DNA of 55,437 nt, taken from the NCBI GenBank assembly GCA_029555205.1, contig JAKPTB010000031.1:1-55437 (forward strand), written 5' to 3'. Of this stretch, positions 17,720 through 26,465 are shown piece by piece. Numbering within the stretch: the stretch's first letter is position 1; every line of letters starts with the position of its first letter. The notes under the pieces are model-generated. The model did not search any database. It worked only from the letters and a program-made list of their open reading frames with translations, and was not told the origin of the DNA. The stretch comes from Bacillota bacterium (GTDB lineage Bacteria > Bacillota > Desulfotomaculia > Desulfotomaculales > Pelotomaculaceae). The translations under genes and the position numbers were made by a program.

Positions 17720-19702
17720 TCAGACAACTGGCACCGGCTTAGCGCTCACCGGCCAACCCCCGGGCAGGTTTACAAAAAGTTCCCTTAAATCCATCTGGTT
17801 TATAGGGTTCTCCTTTTCCCTGTCTTTCAACTTTTTGTGCAGGGCTACGGTAAATTCCTGGGAACAGTGGGAGTTGAAGGCACACTCCCGGCAGTTCCAG
17901 CAGCTCAAAGCGCCGAAATCGTCGAAAACATGCTCTGGGCTACTCCATAGTCTCAATACCCGGTCAAGTATTTCCCGGGGGTAGAAAACCTCCAGCAGTT
18001 CTTCAACCCCGGCGGGATCAAGTCCTCCGGCCAGACCCTGCAGGTAGTCCCTGACGCACTTGTAAAAGGCCATGAATTTTCCATCGGGGCTTCCAGGCGC
18101 ACTAACCCGGTTCTCCATAGCGGCCAACAGTTGGTTCATCATGCCCAGGGCTTCCTTGGGTTTATTCATTTTGTAGAGAGCGGCGGCCACGAAATACAGG
18201 ATCGGCTTCTTGAGCCAGGGGAAGGACGATTTTAACGGTAAGCCCAGCACCTGGCCCAGGTTGTCGGTCTCCAGCCGGCGGCCCAGCCGCCGCAGCAGGT
18301 AACTGACCACTTTCCTCAGTTCTTCCCCGGTGGCCTGCCCCGGATTGCGGAGGATCAGCCGGCTCTGTTTCAGCAAATCCATCACGCCCAGAACGGCCTC
18401 GTCGTACTCGGAAATCTCGCTGACGCCCGGCACGATGATAAAGTAACTGGGAAAACCCAGGTGAGATACGTCCCGGATCAGGACGTCGCAACCCTGTTCC
18501 AGCAGCAGGCCGGCGCAGTGACGCAGCATCTGCCGGTTATCGGCAGCGGACATATCCTTGAATTCAGTGAATTCATAGCTGCAGCGGCCCGAAAAAAACT
18601 CCGCCGGGTAACTGCCGACGCCCATTTTAAAAATATTACCCATGTTTTCCGGGTGATTCAGGCGGCGGTCCGCAAAATTAAAAGTAGTCATAAAGGACTT
18701 CAAGGTATCGTGCAGGCGGCGCCCCTGCAGCAACTCGGTGATGCAGCGCTCCAGGGCGATGGCGAAGACAGGATGGGCGCCTAATTGCACACTATAGCTT
18801 TGCTTTTCCCGGTCAATAACCGCCAGCCCCAGCACCGGCAACCCCCGCCCCAGGGAACAATCCTTCACCAGTACGTGCAGTTTCCCTTCTGTTTCGATGT
18901 TCTTGAGCAGGCTATGCAGGCGGGGATATTTTTCCAGGTAAGCTTCCGGCACTGTGGGCGGGGTTATTTTTTTCAGCATGATTTCCCTGTTGGCGTACCG
19001 CTCGAATATTTCCGAAAAGCCCTGCACCAGGGCCTCCTCCGGGGTGTTACCCGCGCACATGCCGTTGCTGCCGTAGGGTATAAATCCCATCTGCAGGGGG
19101 ACATAACAAAGAGAGTCGTTTCTGAGACTGTAAAAGGGCCTGGCCACGAAATCGCAGGGAAACCAATCCTGGTTGCAAACGGTCCAGCGCCGGGCAAATT
19201 CCAGCCGGTCATAACCGGGGGAATCGGGCAGGTCAAGGCCGAACCATTCCCGGGCCTTTTTATGCAGCAGCGGGCTTAATGCGGCGGCAGCCGGCGGCAG
19301 GGCCTCCGGAACCATTTTATCCAACAGTGGGCCGCCAGCCTCCAGCAGTTCCCCGGCGCTCATGTATTTTTCATCCGGGGAAAAATAAAAGCCTCCGTAA
19401 TTTAAGACCTCCGGGGACAAGTCGCACTCCAGGTACAGTATATGGTTTTGCAGGCGCTCCATCAATTCCGCATAGGCACTGGCCAGGGCAAATTCCCGGC
19501 TGGCGCCTTTCCCGTTAGTACCCAGCCGGGCGCCGGCTATCTCCACCCGCAGGGAGTAGACTCCCTCCAGGGAATTGATCCAGTGCTCCACCGTCGAAAG
19601 GCCCAGGCCGGTTAATATGTTGCGAATGCGGTGTACCGTTTCAATGGGGGAGGCATCTTTGTATTTACTTTCCAGTCTGTCAGGTATGGTGGCAGTCATC
19701 AT
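17720..19702 (-). CDS. YcaO-family peptide maturase 1
   Basis: A 660-residue YcaO-domain protein. YcaO enzymes use ATP to activate peptide-backbone amides, giving azolines, thioamides or amidines in RiPPs. The ATP-binding signatures are visible: SAYAELMERLQ near residue 80, GNTPEEALVQGFSEIFERYA near 225 and ALERCITELLQG near 325. After the YcaO core come about 200 residues rich in helices and a cysteine group CWNCRECAFNSHC near 625, which may bind zinc. The C-terminus KPVPVV is proline-rich, only partly like the PxPxP tail of azoline-forming members. The start at 19702 follows AAGGA five bases upstream; an ATG at 19729 lacks a site. It lies last in the unit YcaO2-methyltransferase-Nif11 peptide-YcaO1 and is a paralogue of YcaO2. 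No TfuA or SagC-type partner is seen. Confidence 0.88.
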   Translation of the reverse strand: MMTATIPDRLESKYKDASPIETVHRIRNILTGLGLSTVEHWINSLEGVYSLRVEIAGARLGTNGKGASREFALASAYAELMERLQNHILYLECDLSPEVLNYGGFYFSPDEKYMSAGELLEAGGPLLDKMVPEALPPAAAALSPLLHKKAREWFGLDLPDSPGYDRLEFARRWTVCNQDWFPCDFVARPFYSLRNDSLCYVPLQMGFIPYGSNGMCAGNTPEEALVQGFSEIFERYANREIMLKKITPPTVPEAYLEKYPRLHSLLKNIETEGKLHVLVKDCSLGRGLPVLGLAVIDREKQSYSVQLGAHPVFAIALERCITELLQGRRLHDTLKSFMTTFNFADRRLNHPENMGNIFKMGVGSYPAEFFSGRCSYEFTEFKDMSAADNRQMLRHCAGLLLEQGCDVLIRDVSHLGFPSYFIIVPGVSEISEYDEAVLGVMDLLKQSRLILRNPGQATGEELRKVVSYLLRRLGRRLETDNLGQVLGLPLKSSFPWLKKPILYFVAAALYKMNKPKEALGMMNQLLAAMENRVSAPGSPDGKFMAFYKCVRDYLQGLAGGLDPAGVEELLEVFYPREILDRVLRLWSSPEHVFDDFGALSCWNCRECAFNSHCSQEFTVALHKKLKDREKENPINQMDLRELFVNLPGGWPVSAKPVPVV

Positions 19703-19748
19703 GTCTTTCCTTAATTCTCCACTTCCCAATTATTTGCAGATTTTTCGA

Positions 19749-19776
19749 GGGGCACACCTCTTTAGAGGAATGCCCC
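19749..19776. terminator. Hairpin between precursor gene and YcaO1
   Basis: GGGGCA (19749-19754) pairs with TGCCCC (19771-19776), with an inner CTC/GAG pair. The T-rich tail follows on the plus strand; on the minus strand, the direction of the operon, there is none. It may be a partial terminator or an mRNA-stabilising hairpin that sets precursor expression above that of the downstream enzyme. Confidence 0.45.
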
Positions 19777-19850
19777 AATTTTTGTTGTATCTCATAAATA
19801 TCCGCATACTTCTAAAACAACCGTTTAGATATGGCAATGTACGTTTTTTA

Positions 19851-20171
19851 TTAGATCGCAAACAACCCAGCAAGCTGCTTAAGATTGTCAATTGCGTCTC
19901 CTCCGCTCACCATTTCCAGTTCCTCGGCGCTAAGCTCTTGAGAGGCTAATTTGGCCAGTTCCTCGTCGGTAAGCTCTTGACCTAGTTTCTTTTGGATGGG
20001 AACTATCAAGCTTTGCATTAAATTCCTGAACTCATCCAATTCAAAGTCAAAGCCGTATTCCTTCACAATCTCCAGGCATTCCTCCGGGCTTCTGGCCGCA
20101 ATCATCTTTTGCTGCATGCCCGTATCTTCCTCCAATTTTTTTAAGTATAGCGTTACTTTTTCCTGATCCAT
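19851..20171 (-). CDS. Nif11-like leader RiPP precursor
   Basis: A 106-residue precursor peptide. The Nif11-type leader is recognisable from SPEECLEIVKEYGFDFELDE (28-47) and the terminal ELSAEELEMVSGG, with the double-glycine processing site at 90-91. The predicted core is DAIDNLKQLAGLFAI, 15 residues. Strikingly it has no Cys, Ser or Thr, so it cannot be the substrate for azole formation by the two flanking YcaO enzymes; backbone thioamide or amidine chemistry, or action on another precursor, would be needed. AGGAGG stands eight bases before the ATG. It is followed by a hairpin and YcaO1, and preceded by the methyltransferase gene. Export by the C39-type transporter at 41.2-43.4 kb is inferred from the GG site. 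Confidence 0.85.
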   Translation of the reverse strand: MDQEKVTLYLKKLEEDTGMQQKMIAARSPEECLEIVKEYGFDFELDEFRNLMQSLIVPIQKKLGQELTDEELAKLASQELSAEELEMVSGGDAIDNLKQLAGLFAI

Positions 20172-20257
20172 TAGACCATCCTCCTTTTTTACTCATGGAA
20201 CAACGCTTCCGGCTGGTTTTGCGACCCGCCTGATGTTAGAGATTGTGTTTGTGACAA

Positions 20258-21175
20258 TCATTTCTTCTTGACCACGTCTCCTACGGTCAGCAAGTTGGCG
20301 CCCCCATACCACTCCCAGATAATATTTTCATCCTCTTCCGACAGCAGATAATCCCTTTTTTGCATCAGCAATCCGGCATACTCGTCGACCTCCTCCCGGG
20401 TAAGGTAATCTTTGGACTGCGGCAGTTTAAGGTAATTGTTCAGTTTCTCCAACCCGTCCAGGTACAAGGCAGTTATATATTCTTGCCTTTCTTCCGGGCT
20501 CAGGATGGCGTTACTAAGTGAAAACACCCTGCCCAGGGCGTGCACCCTGACTTTTTTCAGCCCCGAGGCGGCGAAGAAATGAGGTATCTCCGAAGTGGGC
20601 AGGCCCACCGCCACGCCAGCCAAAGGGTAAATGGCCTGGTACATCCGCCAAATCTTTTTCTCCAGTTCCTCCAGTCTGGCCAGCCACGGCAGCTCCGGGT
20701 AATAGCCCCTGTGCCAGGTCTGGTTGCCCAGGGTCATACTGTCCAGGGAGGCCACCACGCCTCCATCCCTGACCACCCGCAGCATTTCCCCCATGGCTGC
20801 CCGGGGATTTTTTACCACGTTGAAAAAAGTACAGCTTGCCACCAGGTCAAAAGCGCCGTCCTCGAAGGGCAGGGATAAGGCGTCCCCCTGGATAAACTCC
20901 ACCCTGCCGGCCAGCCCCTGCCGCCGTCCGATCTCCCGGGCGGCGGCGATATGCTCCCCGTCAATATCCAGCCCGTAAACTTTGCCTCTGCTAAGGCCTT
21001 CCGCCAGCAACCGGGTGAAAAAGCCGGTGCCGCAGCCCACGTCCAGTATCTGCATTTCCCCTGTCACGCCCAGGTAACGGCGAATCAGCGGGTAGGTGTC
21101 CGGGGCGGGAAAATAGTATTTGCGGCTAATTTCCAGGAAGCGCGGACTTTGTACATAGCGGGACCATTTATTCAT
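20258..21175 (-). CDS. Class I SAM-dependent methyltransferase
   Basis: A 305-residue soluble methyltransferase. The SAM-binding motif I is LDVGCGTGFFTRLLAEG (about 46-62), followed by acidic loop GLDIDGEH and motif LSLPFEDGAFDLVASCTFFN. Length and motif order fit the UbiE-like group. The ATG at 21175 overlaps the end of YcaO2 by eight bases, so translation is probably coupled, and the next gene is the Nif11 precursor. From this context it most likely methylates the peptide or an intermediate of its maturation; the sequence alone gives no target. A GTG- or ATG-initiated extension to 21199 is possible but unnecessary. Confidence 0.85.
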   Translation of the reverse strand: MNKWSRYVQSPRFLEISRKYYFPAPDTYPLIRRYLGVTGEMQILDVGCGTGFFTRLLAEGLSRGKVYGLDIDGEHIAAAREIGRRQGLAGRVEFIQGDALSLPFEDGAFDLVASCTFFNVVKNPRAAMGEMLRVVRDGGVVASLDSMTLGNQTWHRGYYPELPWLARLEELEKKIWRMYQAIYPLAGVAVGLPTSEIPHFFAASGLKKVRVHALGRVFSLSNAILSPEERQEYITALYLDGLEKLNNYLKLPQSKDYLTREEVDEYAGLLMQKRDYLLSEEDENIIWEWYGGANLLTVGDVVKKK

Positions 21176-23093
21176 GACGCGTCCCTGCCGGACGGGCAAA
21201 TCTGAAAAGGCCGGCCAGTCTGGTCTGGTCCAAAGGGTTTCCGGCCTGCCTTTCCTTCACCCGGATATGCAGAGCCCTTACCTGCTCCTGGCAGCAGTGG
21301 GCGCGCGCCGGGCACCGGCGGCAGCTAAAGCAGGCCAGGGGCCCGTACCGGTCCAGGAGATGATCGGGTTTGCCCCAGTCCTCCAGCACCGTCTGAACTG
21401 TGTCTTGCGGGTAGACCGTATAAAGCACTTGCTCCGCCCCATCTTCACCGGCGGCCCTGATCCCCAGGTAGTCCCGGAGGCACCGGTAGTAGCGAAGGTC
21501 CGGGATTGCTTGCGGGTTCTCCTGTCCCGTTATCCGGGCATAGGCGATGAACTTGCTGAGCATGCCGTGGGCTTCCTTGATCTTGCCCCAACGGTACAGG
21601 AGTGCGCTTATAAAAACATATCTGGGTACGGCGTTTAGAGGAAAGGACTGTTTCACCGGAAAACCCAGCAGCCGGGCCGGACTGTCTCCTTCCAACACGT
21701 AACCGCCCCGGCGGATTAAATAACTGGTAACCTTGCGCAGTTCCTCAGGGCTGGCGCCGGGCAGGTCCCGCATGATTTTTTTAGACTCCTGGCGCAGCTT
21801 CTCTAGGTCCAGGCGCTTTTCGCCGTATTCGAATACTTCGCTGAATCCCGGCGCTACCAGGTGAAACGAGGGAAAGCCCAGGTATGACATGTCCCGCACC
21901 AGCAGGTCGTGCCCCTGGTTCAGAATAATCCGGGCCAGCCCACGCATCATCTCGCTGTTGGTCCGGCCTGCCGGCCGGGGAAATTCACAAAAATCCCGTG
22001 CGGAACCGGCAAAGAATTCCGCCGGGTAACTGCCGGCGCCTATCCGCAACACTGTGTTACGGTTTTCAGGCAGGTCTGCCCGACGGTCACAATAATCGAA
22101 CTGGGTCATCATACCGTTCAAACCCAGGTGTAGATCCTTGCCCTGCAGCATTTCGGTCAGGCACCGCTCCAGGGCAATTTCAAAGGACGGATGGGCGCCG
22201 AATTTCACGAAATAACACTGGCTTTGGTTGTCAATCAGGGCAAGGGCCACCACTGGAAATACTCCTCCCAGGGAACAGTCCTTTACCACTGCCTTGTATC
22301 TTCCGCCCATGGTAATGGCCTTGAGAAGGCTGCAGAGGAACGGATATTCTTTCAGGTATTCTTCGGGCACCACCGGGGGAGCTATTTTTTCTTTCATTAT
22401 TTTCAGATGCACGTGGCGCTCCATCAACTCCGACAGGCCATGTACCAGGGCCTCCTCCGGGGTGTTGCCGGCGCAGGTACCGTTGCTGCCGTAAACTATT
22501 TTCAGCATCTGCTGGGGTATGTAACACAGCCTGTCCTCCCTGACACTGTAGTAAGGCAGGGCTACAAAGTCGCCGGGACAACCTTCCGGGGTGGCCACGG
22601 TCCATTTCCGGGCCAGTTCTTCTCTTTTCCCTGGCGGGACGCCGTTGCCGAACCATTGCCCCAATTTGCCCGCCAGTCTCGCCAGACCCGCGCCATTTTG
22701 CTGTGGCGGGCTTTCCGCCAGTAACAGGTCGAACAACTGGTGACCGTCCGACAGTATATCTCCGATGCTTGAATACTTTTCATCCGGGGCGAAATAAAAA
22801 CCGCCGGCTTTTAAAACCTCCGGGTCCAGGGCTGTTTCGTCGTACATATGCCGGCTCTGAAGTCTTTCCATAAACTCGCCGTAGGCGCTGGCCAGGGCGT
22901 ATTCCGGGGTGACACCCTTACCGTTTTGTCCTACGCCGGTACCGGCAATATTCAGCCGCAGGGAGCAGATGCCCTCCAGGGAATTGTGCCATTGCTCCAC
23001 AGTTAACAGACCCAGGTCGTGCAGTATGTTCCTTATTCTGGCAATGGAATAAATTGGTATTCCGTCCTTGAATTTATTCAAACCGGTTTGCAA
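21168..23093 (-). CDS. YcaO-family peptide maturase 2
   Basis: A 641-residue paralogue of YcaO1 with the same plan. The YcaO ATP-site segments read SAYGEFMERLQ, GNTPEEALVHGLSELMERHV and ALERCLTEMLQGK. The cysteine group near the C-terminus is CFSCRRCPARAHCCQEQ; the end (ARPAGTRHE) has no PxPxP tail. First gene of the unit. The start is taken as TTG 23093, because GGGAGG lies seven bases upstream; an ATG at 23114 has no site. An ECF-type promoter is found about 60 bases upstream (23153-23178). Two divergent copies in one operon suggest a heteromeric pair or two different modifications, which is inference. Confidence 0.88.
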   Translation of the reverse strand: MQTGLNKFKDGIPIYSIARIRNILHDLGLLTVEQWHNSLEGICSLRLNIAGTGVGQNGKGVTPEYALASAYGEFMERLQSRHMYDETALDPEVLKAGGFYFAPDEKYSSIGDILSDGHQLFDLLLAESPPQQNGAGLARLAGKLGQWFGNGVPPGKREELARKWTVATPEGCPGDFVALPYYSVREDRLCYIPQQMLKIVYGSNGTCAGNTPEEALVHGLSELMERHVHLKIMKEKIAPPVVPEEYLKEYPFLCSLLKAITMGGRYKAVVKDCSLGGVFPVVALALIDNQSQCYFVKFGAHPSFEIALERCLTEMLQGKDLHLGLNGMMTQFDYCDRRADLPENRNTVLRIGAGSYPAEFFAGSARDFCEFPRPAGRTNSEMMRGLARIILNQGHDLLVRDMSYLGFPSFHLVAPGFSEVFEYGEKRLDLEKLRQESKKIMRDLPGASPEELRKVTSYLIRRGGYVLEGDSPARLLGFPVKQSFPLNAVPRYVFISALLYRWGKIKEAHGMLSKFIAYARITGQENPQAIPDLRYYRCLRDYLGIRAAGEDGAEQVLYTVYPQDTVQTVLEDWGKPDHLLDRYGPLACFSCRRCPARAHCCQEQVRALHIRVKERQAGNPLDQTRLAGLFRFARPAGTRHE

Positions 23094-23152
23094 TATTCTA
23101 CCTCCCTGAACCATAAGCTCATGTTCGTTCTGCAGCAGATCTTTTTACTTAA

Positions 23153-23178
23153 TACGATTGGGAACTCATAGTATTTCA
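23153..23178 (-). promoter_or_regulatory. ECF-type promoter for YcaO2 unit
   Basis: On the minus strand TGAAAT (23178-23173), 16 bases, then CGTATTAAG starting at 23156. Same pattern as seven other sites in the island. Confidence 0.65.
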
Positions 23179-23562
23179 TATATTTAAAAAGAAATTATCG
23201 GCCGGTATAATAAATATCAGAAAGCATATTTGTCTTTTCACCTGTTTCAACGCCCCTTCGTGGGCAGGGTAATAGTTATTGTGGATAAACCATGATTAAA
23301 TGGGAAGAGGTCTCGCGACGTTATTCAGGTGTACCCTTAAATCAGGCTTTCTACCCTCCATTAGTAAATACGATTTACTATTTAGAGTATTACACAGTAT
23401 TTTCGTTTTTTTTGTTAGATTCATTAAAAAAAAATCTATTAGTTCTATCAGCAATGAGAGTTTAGTAATAAAAGTTGTCAGTTGGTTTTTCCAGGTGATA
23501 TTAGAGGTCAAAATTTTTTTTGGATGGTGTGTAATCTTTCATGACCAGGTTCATAACATAGA

Positions 23563-23625
23563 CAAACATAAAGCTCTCTAAACCGTTGAATACCAACAGC
23601 TAGAGAGCTTTTTTCCGTTTCTCCG
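23563..23625 (-). terminator. Hairpin terminator, one of two dispersed copies
   Basis: AAGCTCTCTA (23571-23580) pairs perfectly with TAGAGAGCTT (23601-23610), with a T6 run on the plus strand and TTATGTTTG on the minus strand. It lies about 80 bases past the end of binding protein 1 and probably ends that transcript. A related copy with the same flanks lies at 49840-49900. Confidence 0.7.
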
Positions 23626-23688
23626 GGCATTAAACCCAGGAAAAACCGCGTCCTTCATTGACTTTCCACTTCTGTTAATCAGATCAGC

Positions 23689-24849
23689 CTATTTCAATTC
23701 CCGGTACTCCCCATTGACTATTTCCAGTACCACTGCATCCATTAATGGGTTGCCGTCTTCGTCAAAGGAAAACTTGCCGGTGACACCCTGGTAATCTTTA
23801 ATGGCTGCCAGGGCATCCCTGAATTTGGCGCGGTCACCGGCAGCCCCTTCAGCCTTCAGGGCTTCGGCTATAATCCCCAGGGCATCGTAAGCCTGGGCGG
23901 CAAATTGGTTCGGGACGGCATTGTAACGCTTTTGATACTCGGCCACGAAAGCCTGCGTCGCGGGGTCTTCCCGGCCGGCAAACCACGGGCTGCCCACCAG
24001 CGCGCCTTCCGCCGCCTCGCCGGCAATCTTCATCAGCTCGGGGTCGTTAAACCCGTTGCCGCCCATCACCGGCAGGTTGAGTCCCTGTTGCCTGGCCTGA
24101 ATTAAGAGCAGCGCGGACTCCTTGTAAAAGGCGGAAACAGCCAGGACCTCAGGCTTGGCCGCCGCCACCCTGGTGAGCTGCGCCTGGAAGTCGGTATCCC
24201 CGTCGGCAAAGGTCTGGGTTTCCACAATGGTCACTCCCTGTTCCTGCAGGGCTTTTTCAAAGCTTTTGGCGGAGCCGGTGGCCCAGTCGTTGTTACTGGA
24301 GTACAGCAGGGCCGCCCTGGTAAACCCGAACTTTTCTTTAGCCTTACGCACCGTGACGGGGATGACGTTATCCTCCGGCAGCGAATTTCTGAATACATAA
24401 GGGCCGATCTCACCAATACCTTGAACGGTGTTGGATGTGCCCATAATGACCACCCCGGCGTCGTTGGCAACCGGCCCGGCGGCAAACATCTCGCCGCTGT
24501 TGGTGGGACCGATAATGGCCAGCACCCGGTCCTCGTTGATCAGTTTTTGCACCGCTTTTACGGCCTGGTCTTTATCGCCGCGAGAATCTTCGATAATCAG
24601 GCTGATTTTTCTGCCGTTAATTCCCCCGGCACCGTTAATCCTGTCTCTGGCGGTTTCAAGTCCCTGCTTGATGGAGACACCGTAATCCGCTCCGTCACCA
24701 CTAAGCATGGCCACGACACCAATCTTAATTTCTTCTACATCTTTTTGTTCGCCGCCTGGACCCGCTGAGGAGGAACAGCCGGATATCACAAGTAACATTG
24801 ACAATAAACATAATAACATAATAACTAAGCCTCTTTTGTTGAGCCGCAT
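23689..24849 (-). CDS. LivJ-like branched-chain substrate-binding lipoprotein
   Basis: A 386-residue extracytoplasmic binding protein of the branched-chain amino acid (type I periplasmic) family. A lipoprotein signal ends with LLVISGC, giving a lipidated Cys near residue 25. The mature part starts IKIGVVAMLSGDGADYGVSI and contains GINGRKISLIIEDSRGDKDQ, the family N-terminal pattern, and IGPTNSGEM. No permease or ATPase genes of a Liv system accompany it. It has its own ECF-type promoter (24910-24935) and a terminator, and it stands between the YcaO and radical SAM units, so a receptor or immunity-like role for a peptide or small ligand is conceivable. The start at 24849 has GGAGAGG upstream; the ATG at 24873 lacks a site. 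Confidence 0.88.
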   Translation of the reverse strand: MRLNKRGLVIMLLCLLSMLLVISGCSSSAGPGGEQKDVEEIKIGVVAMLSGDGADYGVSIKQGLETARDRINGAGGINGRKISLIIEDSRGDKDQAVKAVQKLINEDRVLAIIGPTNSGEMFAAGPVANDAGVVIMGTSNTVQGIGEIGPYVFRNSLPEDNVIPVTVRKAKEKFGFTRAALLYSSNNDWATGSAKSFEKALQEQGVTIVETQTFADGDTDFQAQLTRVAAAKPEVLAVSAFYKESALLLIQARQQGLNLPVMGGNGFNDPELMKIAGEAAEGALVGSPWFAGREDPATQAFVAEYQKRYNAVPNQFAAQAYDALGIIAEALKAEGAAGDRAKFRDALAAIKDYQGVTGKFSFDEDGNPLMDAVVLEIVNGEYRELK

Positions 24850-24909
24850 ACCCTTACCTCTCCTTCTTTCCATAGCTTCCTGCCTGTCATTTTTCTTTCC
24901 TCTGTTAGA

Positions 24910-24935
24910 TAAGTTTTAGCAAAAAAAGTATTACA
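24910..24935 (-). promoter_or_regulatory. ECF-type promoter for binding protein 1
   Basis: On the minus strand TGTAAT (24935-24930), 16 bases, then CTTATC from 24913. The -35 element is identical to the island consensus TGTAATACTTTT; the -10 differs by one base (CTTA for CGTA). Confidence 0.6.
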
Positions 24936-25030
24936 TTAAGACGTAAAAAAAGAATAATAGAATAAAAAACTCAAACAAAACAACTCACCTGGATTCAAAC
25001 TTTGAGAGTTCAATGGTACCTGAAAAGATA

Positions 25031-26401
25031 CTATGAGTTTTTCACCTCCCTCAACTTCTTCTCCCGCCGGTACCGTGCCCGGACATAATGCTCCAGGCTG
25101 TACTTCCATTCCCGGCAGTCCGCCCTGTCTTTATTGACAAACATGGCCCGGTAGCTGCAGCCTCCCATACAGATGGGCAGCATCTTACAGGCCAGGCAGT
25201 CTTCATATTCAAAAGGTTCCCAGGTAAGCCAGCGGATTTCGCGCAACCGCTCACTTTTGCTGCGTTGGTTGAAAGCGGTGATATTACCAATGCGGGATAG
25301 CTTGTCGCCGATCTCCGACCAGCATTTGTACATATCCCCATCAGGGTCGATTACATAGGCATTGGTCCGGTTGGCCCCGCAGGCACGGGCAATCCGGGGG
25401 TAGTAGGGCACCTGACCGGCTCTAAAACCTCTCTGCCTCAATGCCTCGTGGAAAGTCTGGTTTAATACTGTAAATTCCTCTATGGTGGCACAGGAGTTTT
25501 CGATGGATTTACAGACTACCGTGTCGGCGGAAACACGGCCCAGGTGGATAGGTATGTCTTTTAAATTGTTGGCTTCAAGTATATCCAAAAGTTTTAAGGC
25601 GTCGTCCATGTTGGAACGGTCTACATTAATGCGCAGGCTTACTTTCATTTCACTGGCTGTCAGAAGCTTGAGCCCATCTAAAATACGGTCAAAAGTAGGA
25701 CCGTTATTACCCCGCAGCATCCTGCGGCGGTTATGCACCTCTGGCGGTCCGTCGAGGGTGATCTGGAAGGATTTAACCCGGCTGTCTTGCAGCTTTTGCA
25801 CCAGGCCCGGTTCTCCGCTGAGCAGGTAGCCGTTGGTAACCATGCCGGCGAAATAGCCCACTTTGTAATCTTCGGTTATAGCGATTATCTTCTTTGATAG
25901 TTCAAAAATAATATCCTTACCCAACAGCGGCTCCCCGCCGTACCAGGTGATATGTAAACCTCTTACCATTTTTGCGGCCCGTTCAATAAACTTAAGCAAT
26001 TCGTGCTGTACATGCTCAGGCATGAAAGTATGCGGCCCTTCCCGTCTGGCCCGGGTTTCCCCTACCTGTTCATAGCAATAGGTGCAGAAAAAATTACAGT
26101 TCAGGGTGGGGGCAATGGTTAAACCCAGCCCCATACGGTCGTATTTAGCGCTATTGAAGGCATACTTCAGTATTTTCAGTTCATCGGCTCCGTCGTCCAG
26201 GACGAACCCTCCCTGCTTTAAACCGTCGGCAAACTGCTTTTGTCCCGGGGACAAATTTTCGTAGTCAAACCGGGATGCGTTCAATAAGTCTGCATATTTT
26301 TTCCCCACCTCAATCAGTGAAGTAGTCAGGCTGTTAAAGACCATTACCTTCTCCGGGTCGTCAGCGGCCCAGATAAAGTTGTAATTTGAGGGTTTCATCA
26401 T
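25031..26401 (-). CDS. Radical SAM/SPASM peptide maturase
   Basis: A 456-residue radical SAM enzyme. The SAM-binding cluster motif is CNFFCTYC (C102, C106, C109 counted from the start used here), followed by TWYGGEPLLGKD. The C-terminal SPASM region has the extra cysteines CGANRTNAYVIDPDGDMYKC and CLACKMLPICMGGC, with a last DC. Such enzymes install thioether (sactipeptide/ranthipeptide) or C-C links in RiPPs. It follows the NHLP1 precursor and the unknown 390-residue gene on one strand, so NHLP1, whose core has CYGHC, is the probable substrate. The start at 26401 is chosen for GAGGAG six bases upstream; the frame is open to 26464. Confidence 0.92.
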   Translation of the reverse strand: MMKPSNYNFIWAADDPEKVMVFNSLTTSLIEVGKKYADLLNASRFDYENLSPGQKQFADGLKQGGFVLDDGADELKILKYAFNSAKYDRMGLGLTIAPTLNCNFFCTYCYEQVGETRARREGPHTFMPEHVQHELLKFIERAAKMVRGLHITWYGGEPLLGKDIIFELSKKIIAITEDYKVGYFAGMVTNGYLLSGEPGLVQKLQDSRVKSFQITLDGPPEVHNRRRMLRGNNGPTFDRILDGLKLLTASEMKVSLRINVDRSNMDDALKLLDILEANNLKDIPIHLGRVSADTVVCKSIENSCATIEEFTVLNQTFHEALRQRGFRAGQVPYYPRIARACGANRTNAYVIDPDGDMYKCWSEIGDKLSRIGNITAFNQRSKSERLREIRWLTWEPFEYEDCLACKMLPICMGGCSYRAMFVNKDRADCREWKYSLEHYVRARYRREKKLREVKNS

Positions 26402-26465
26402 TTTTGCTCCTCTTTTTACGCAGACCTTTGAGCCCCTTAAAACGTTGTTACCAGGGATAAGCAAT

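Larger units (their letters stand above)
23094..23688. other. Intergenic region between YcaO2 and binding protein 1
   Basis: About 595 bases. It holds the ECF-type promoter for YcaO2 and a hairpin repeat at 23563-23625. The AT-rich middle (23300-23560) has weak overlapping frames on both strands that do not look like protein genes. Confidence 0.55.

Noticed and set aside
23300-23581. 93-codon plus-strand and 71-codon minus-strand frames
   Set aside because: AT-rich overlapping frames without ribosome site or recognisable pattern; the plus frame ends in a terminator stem.
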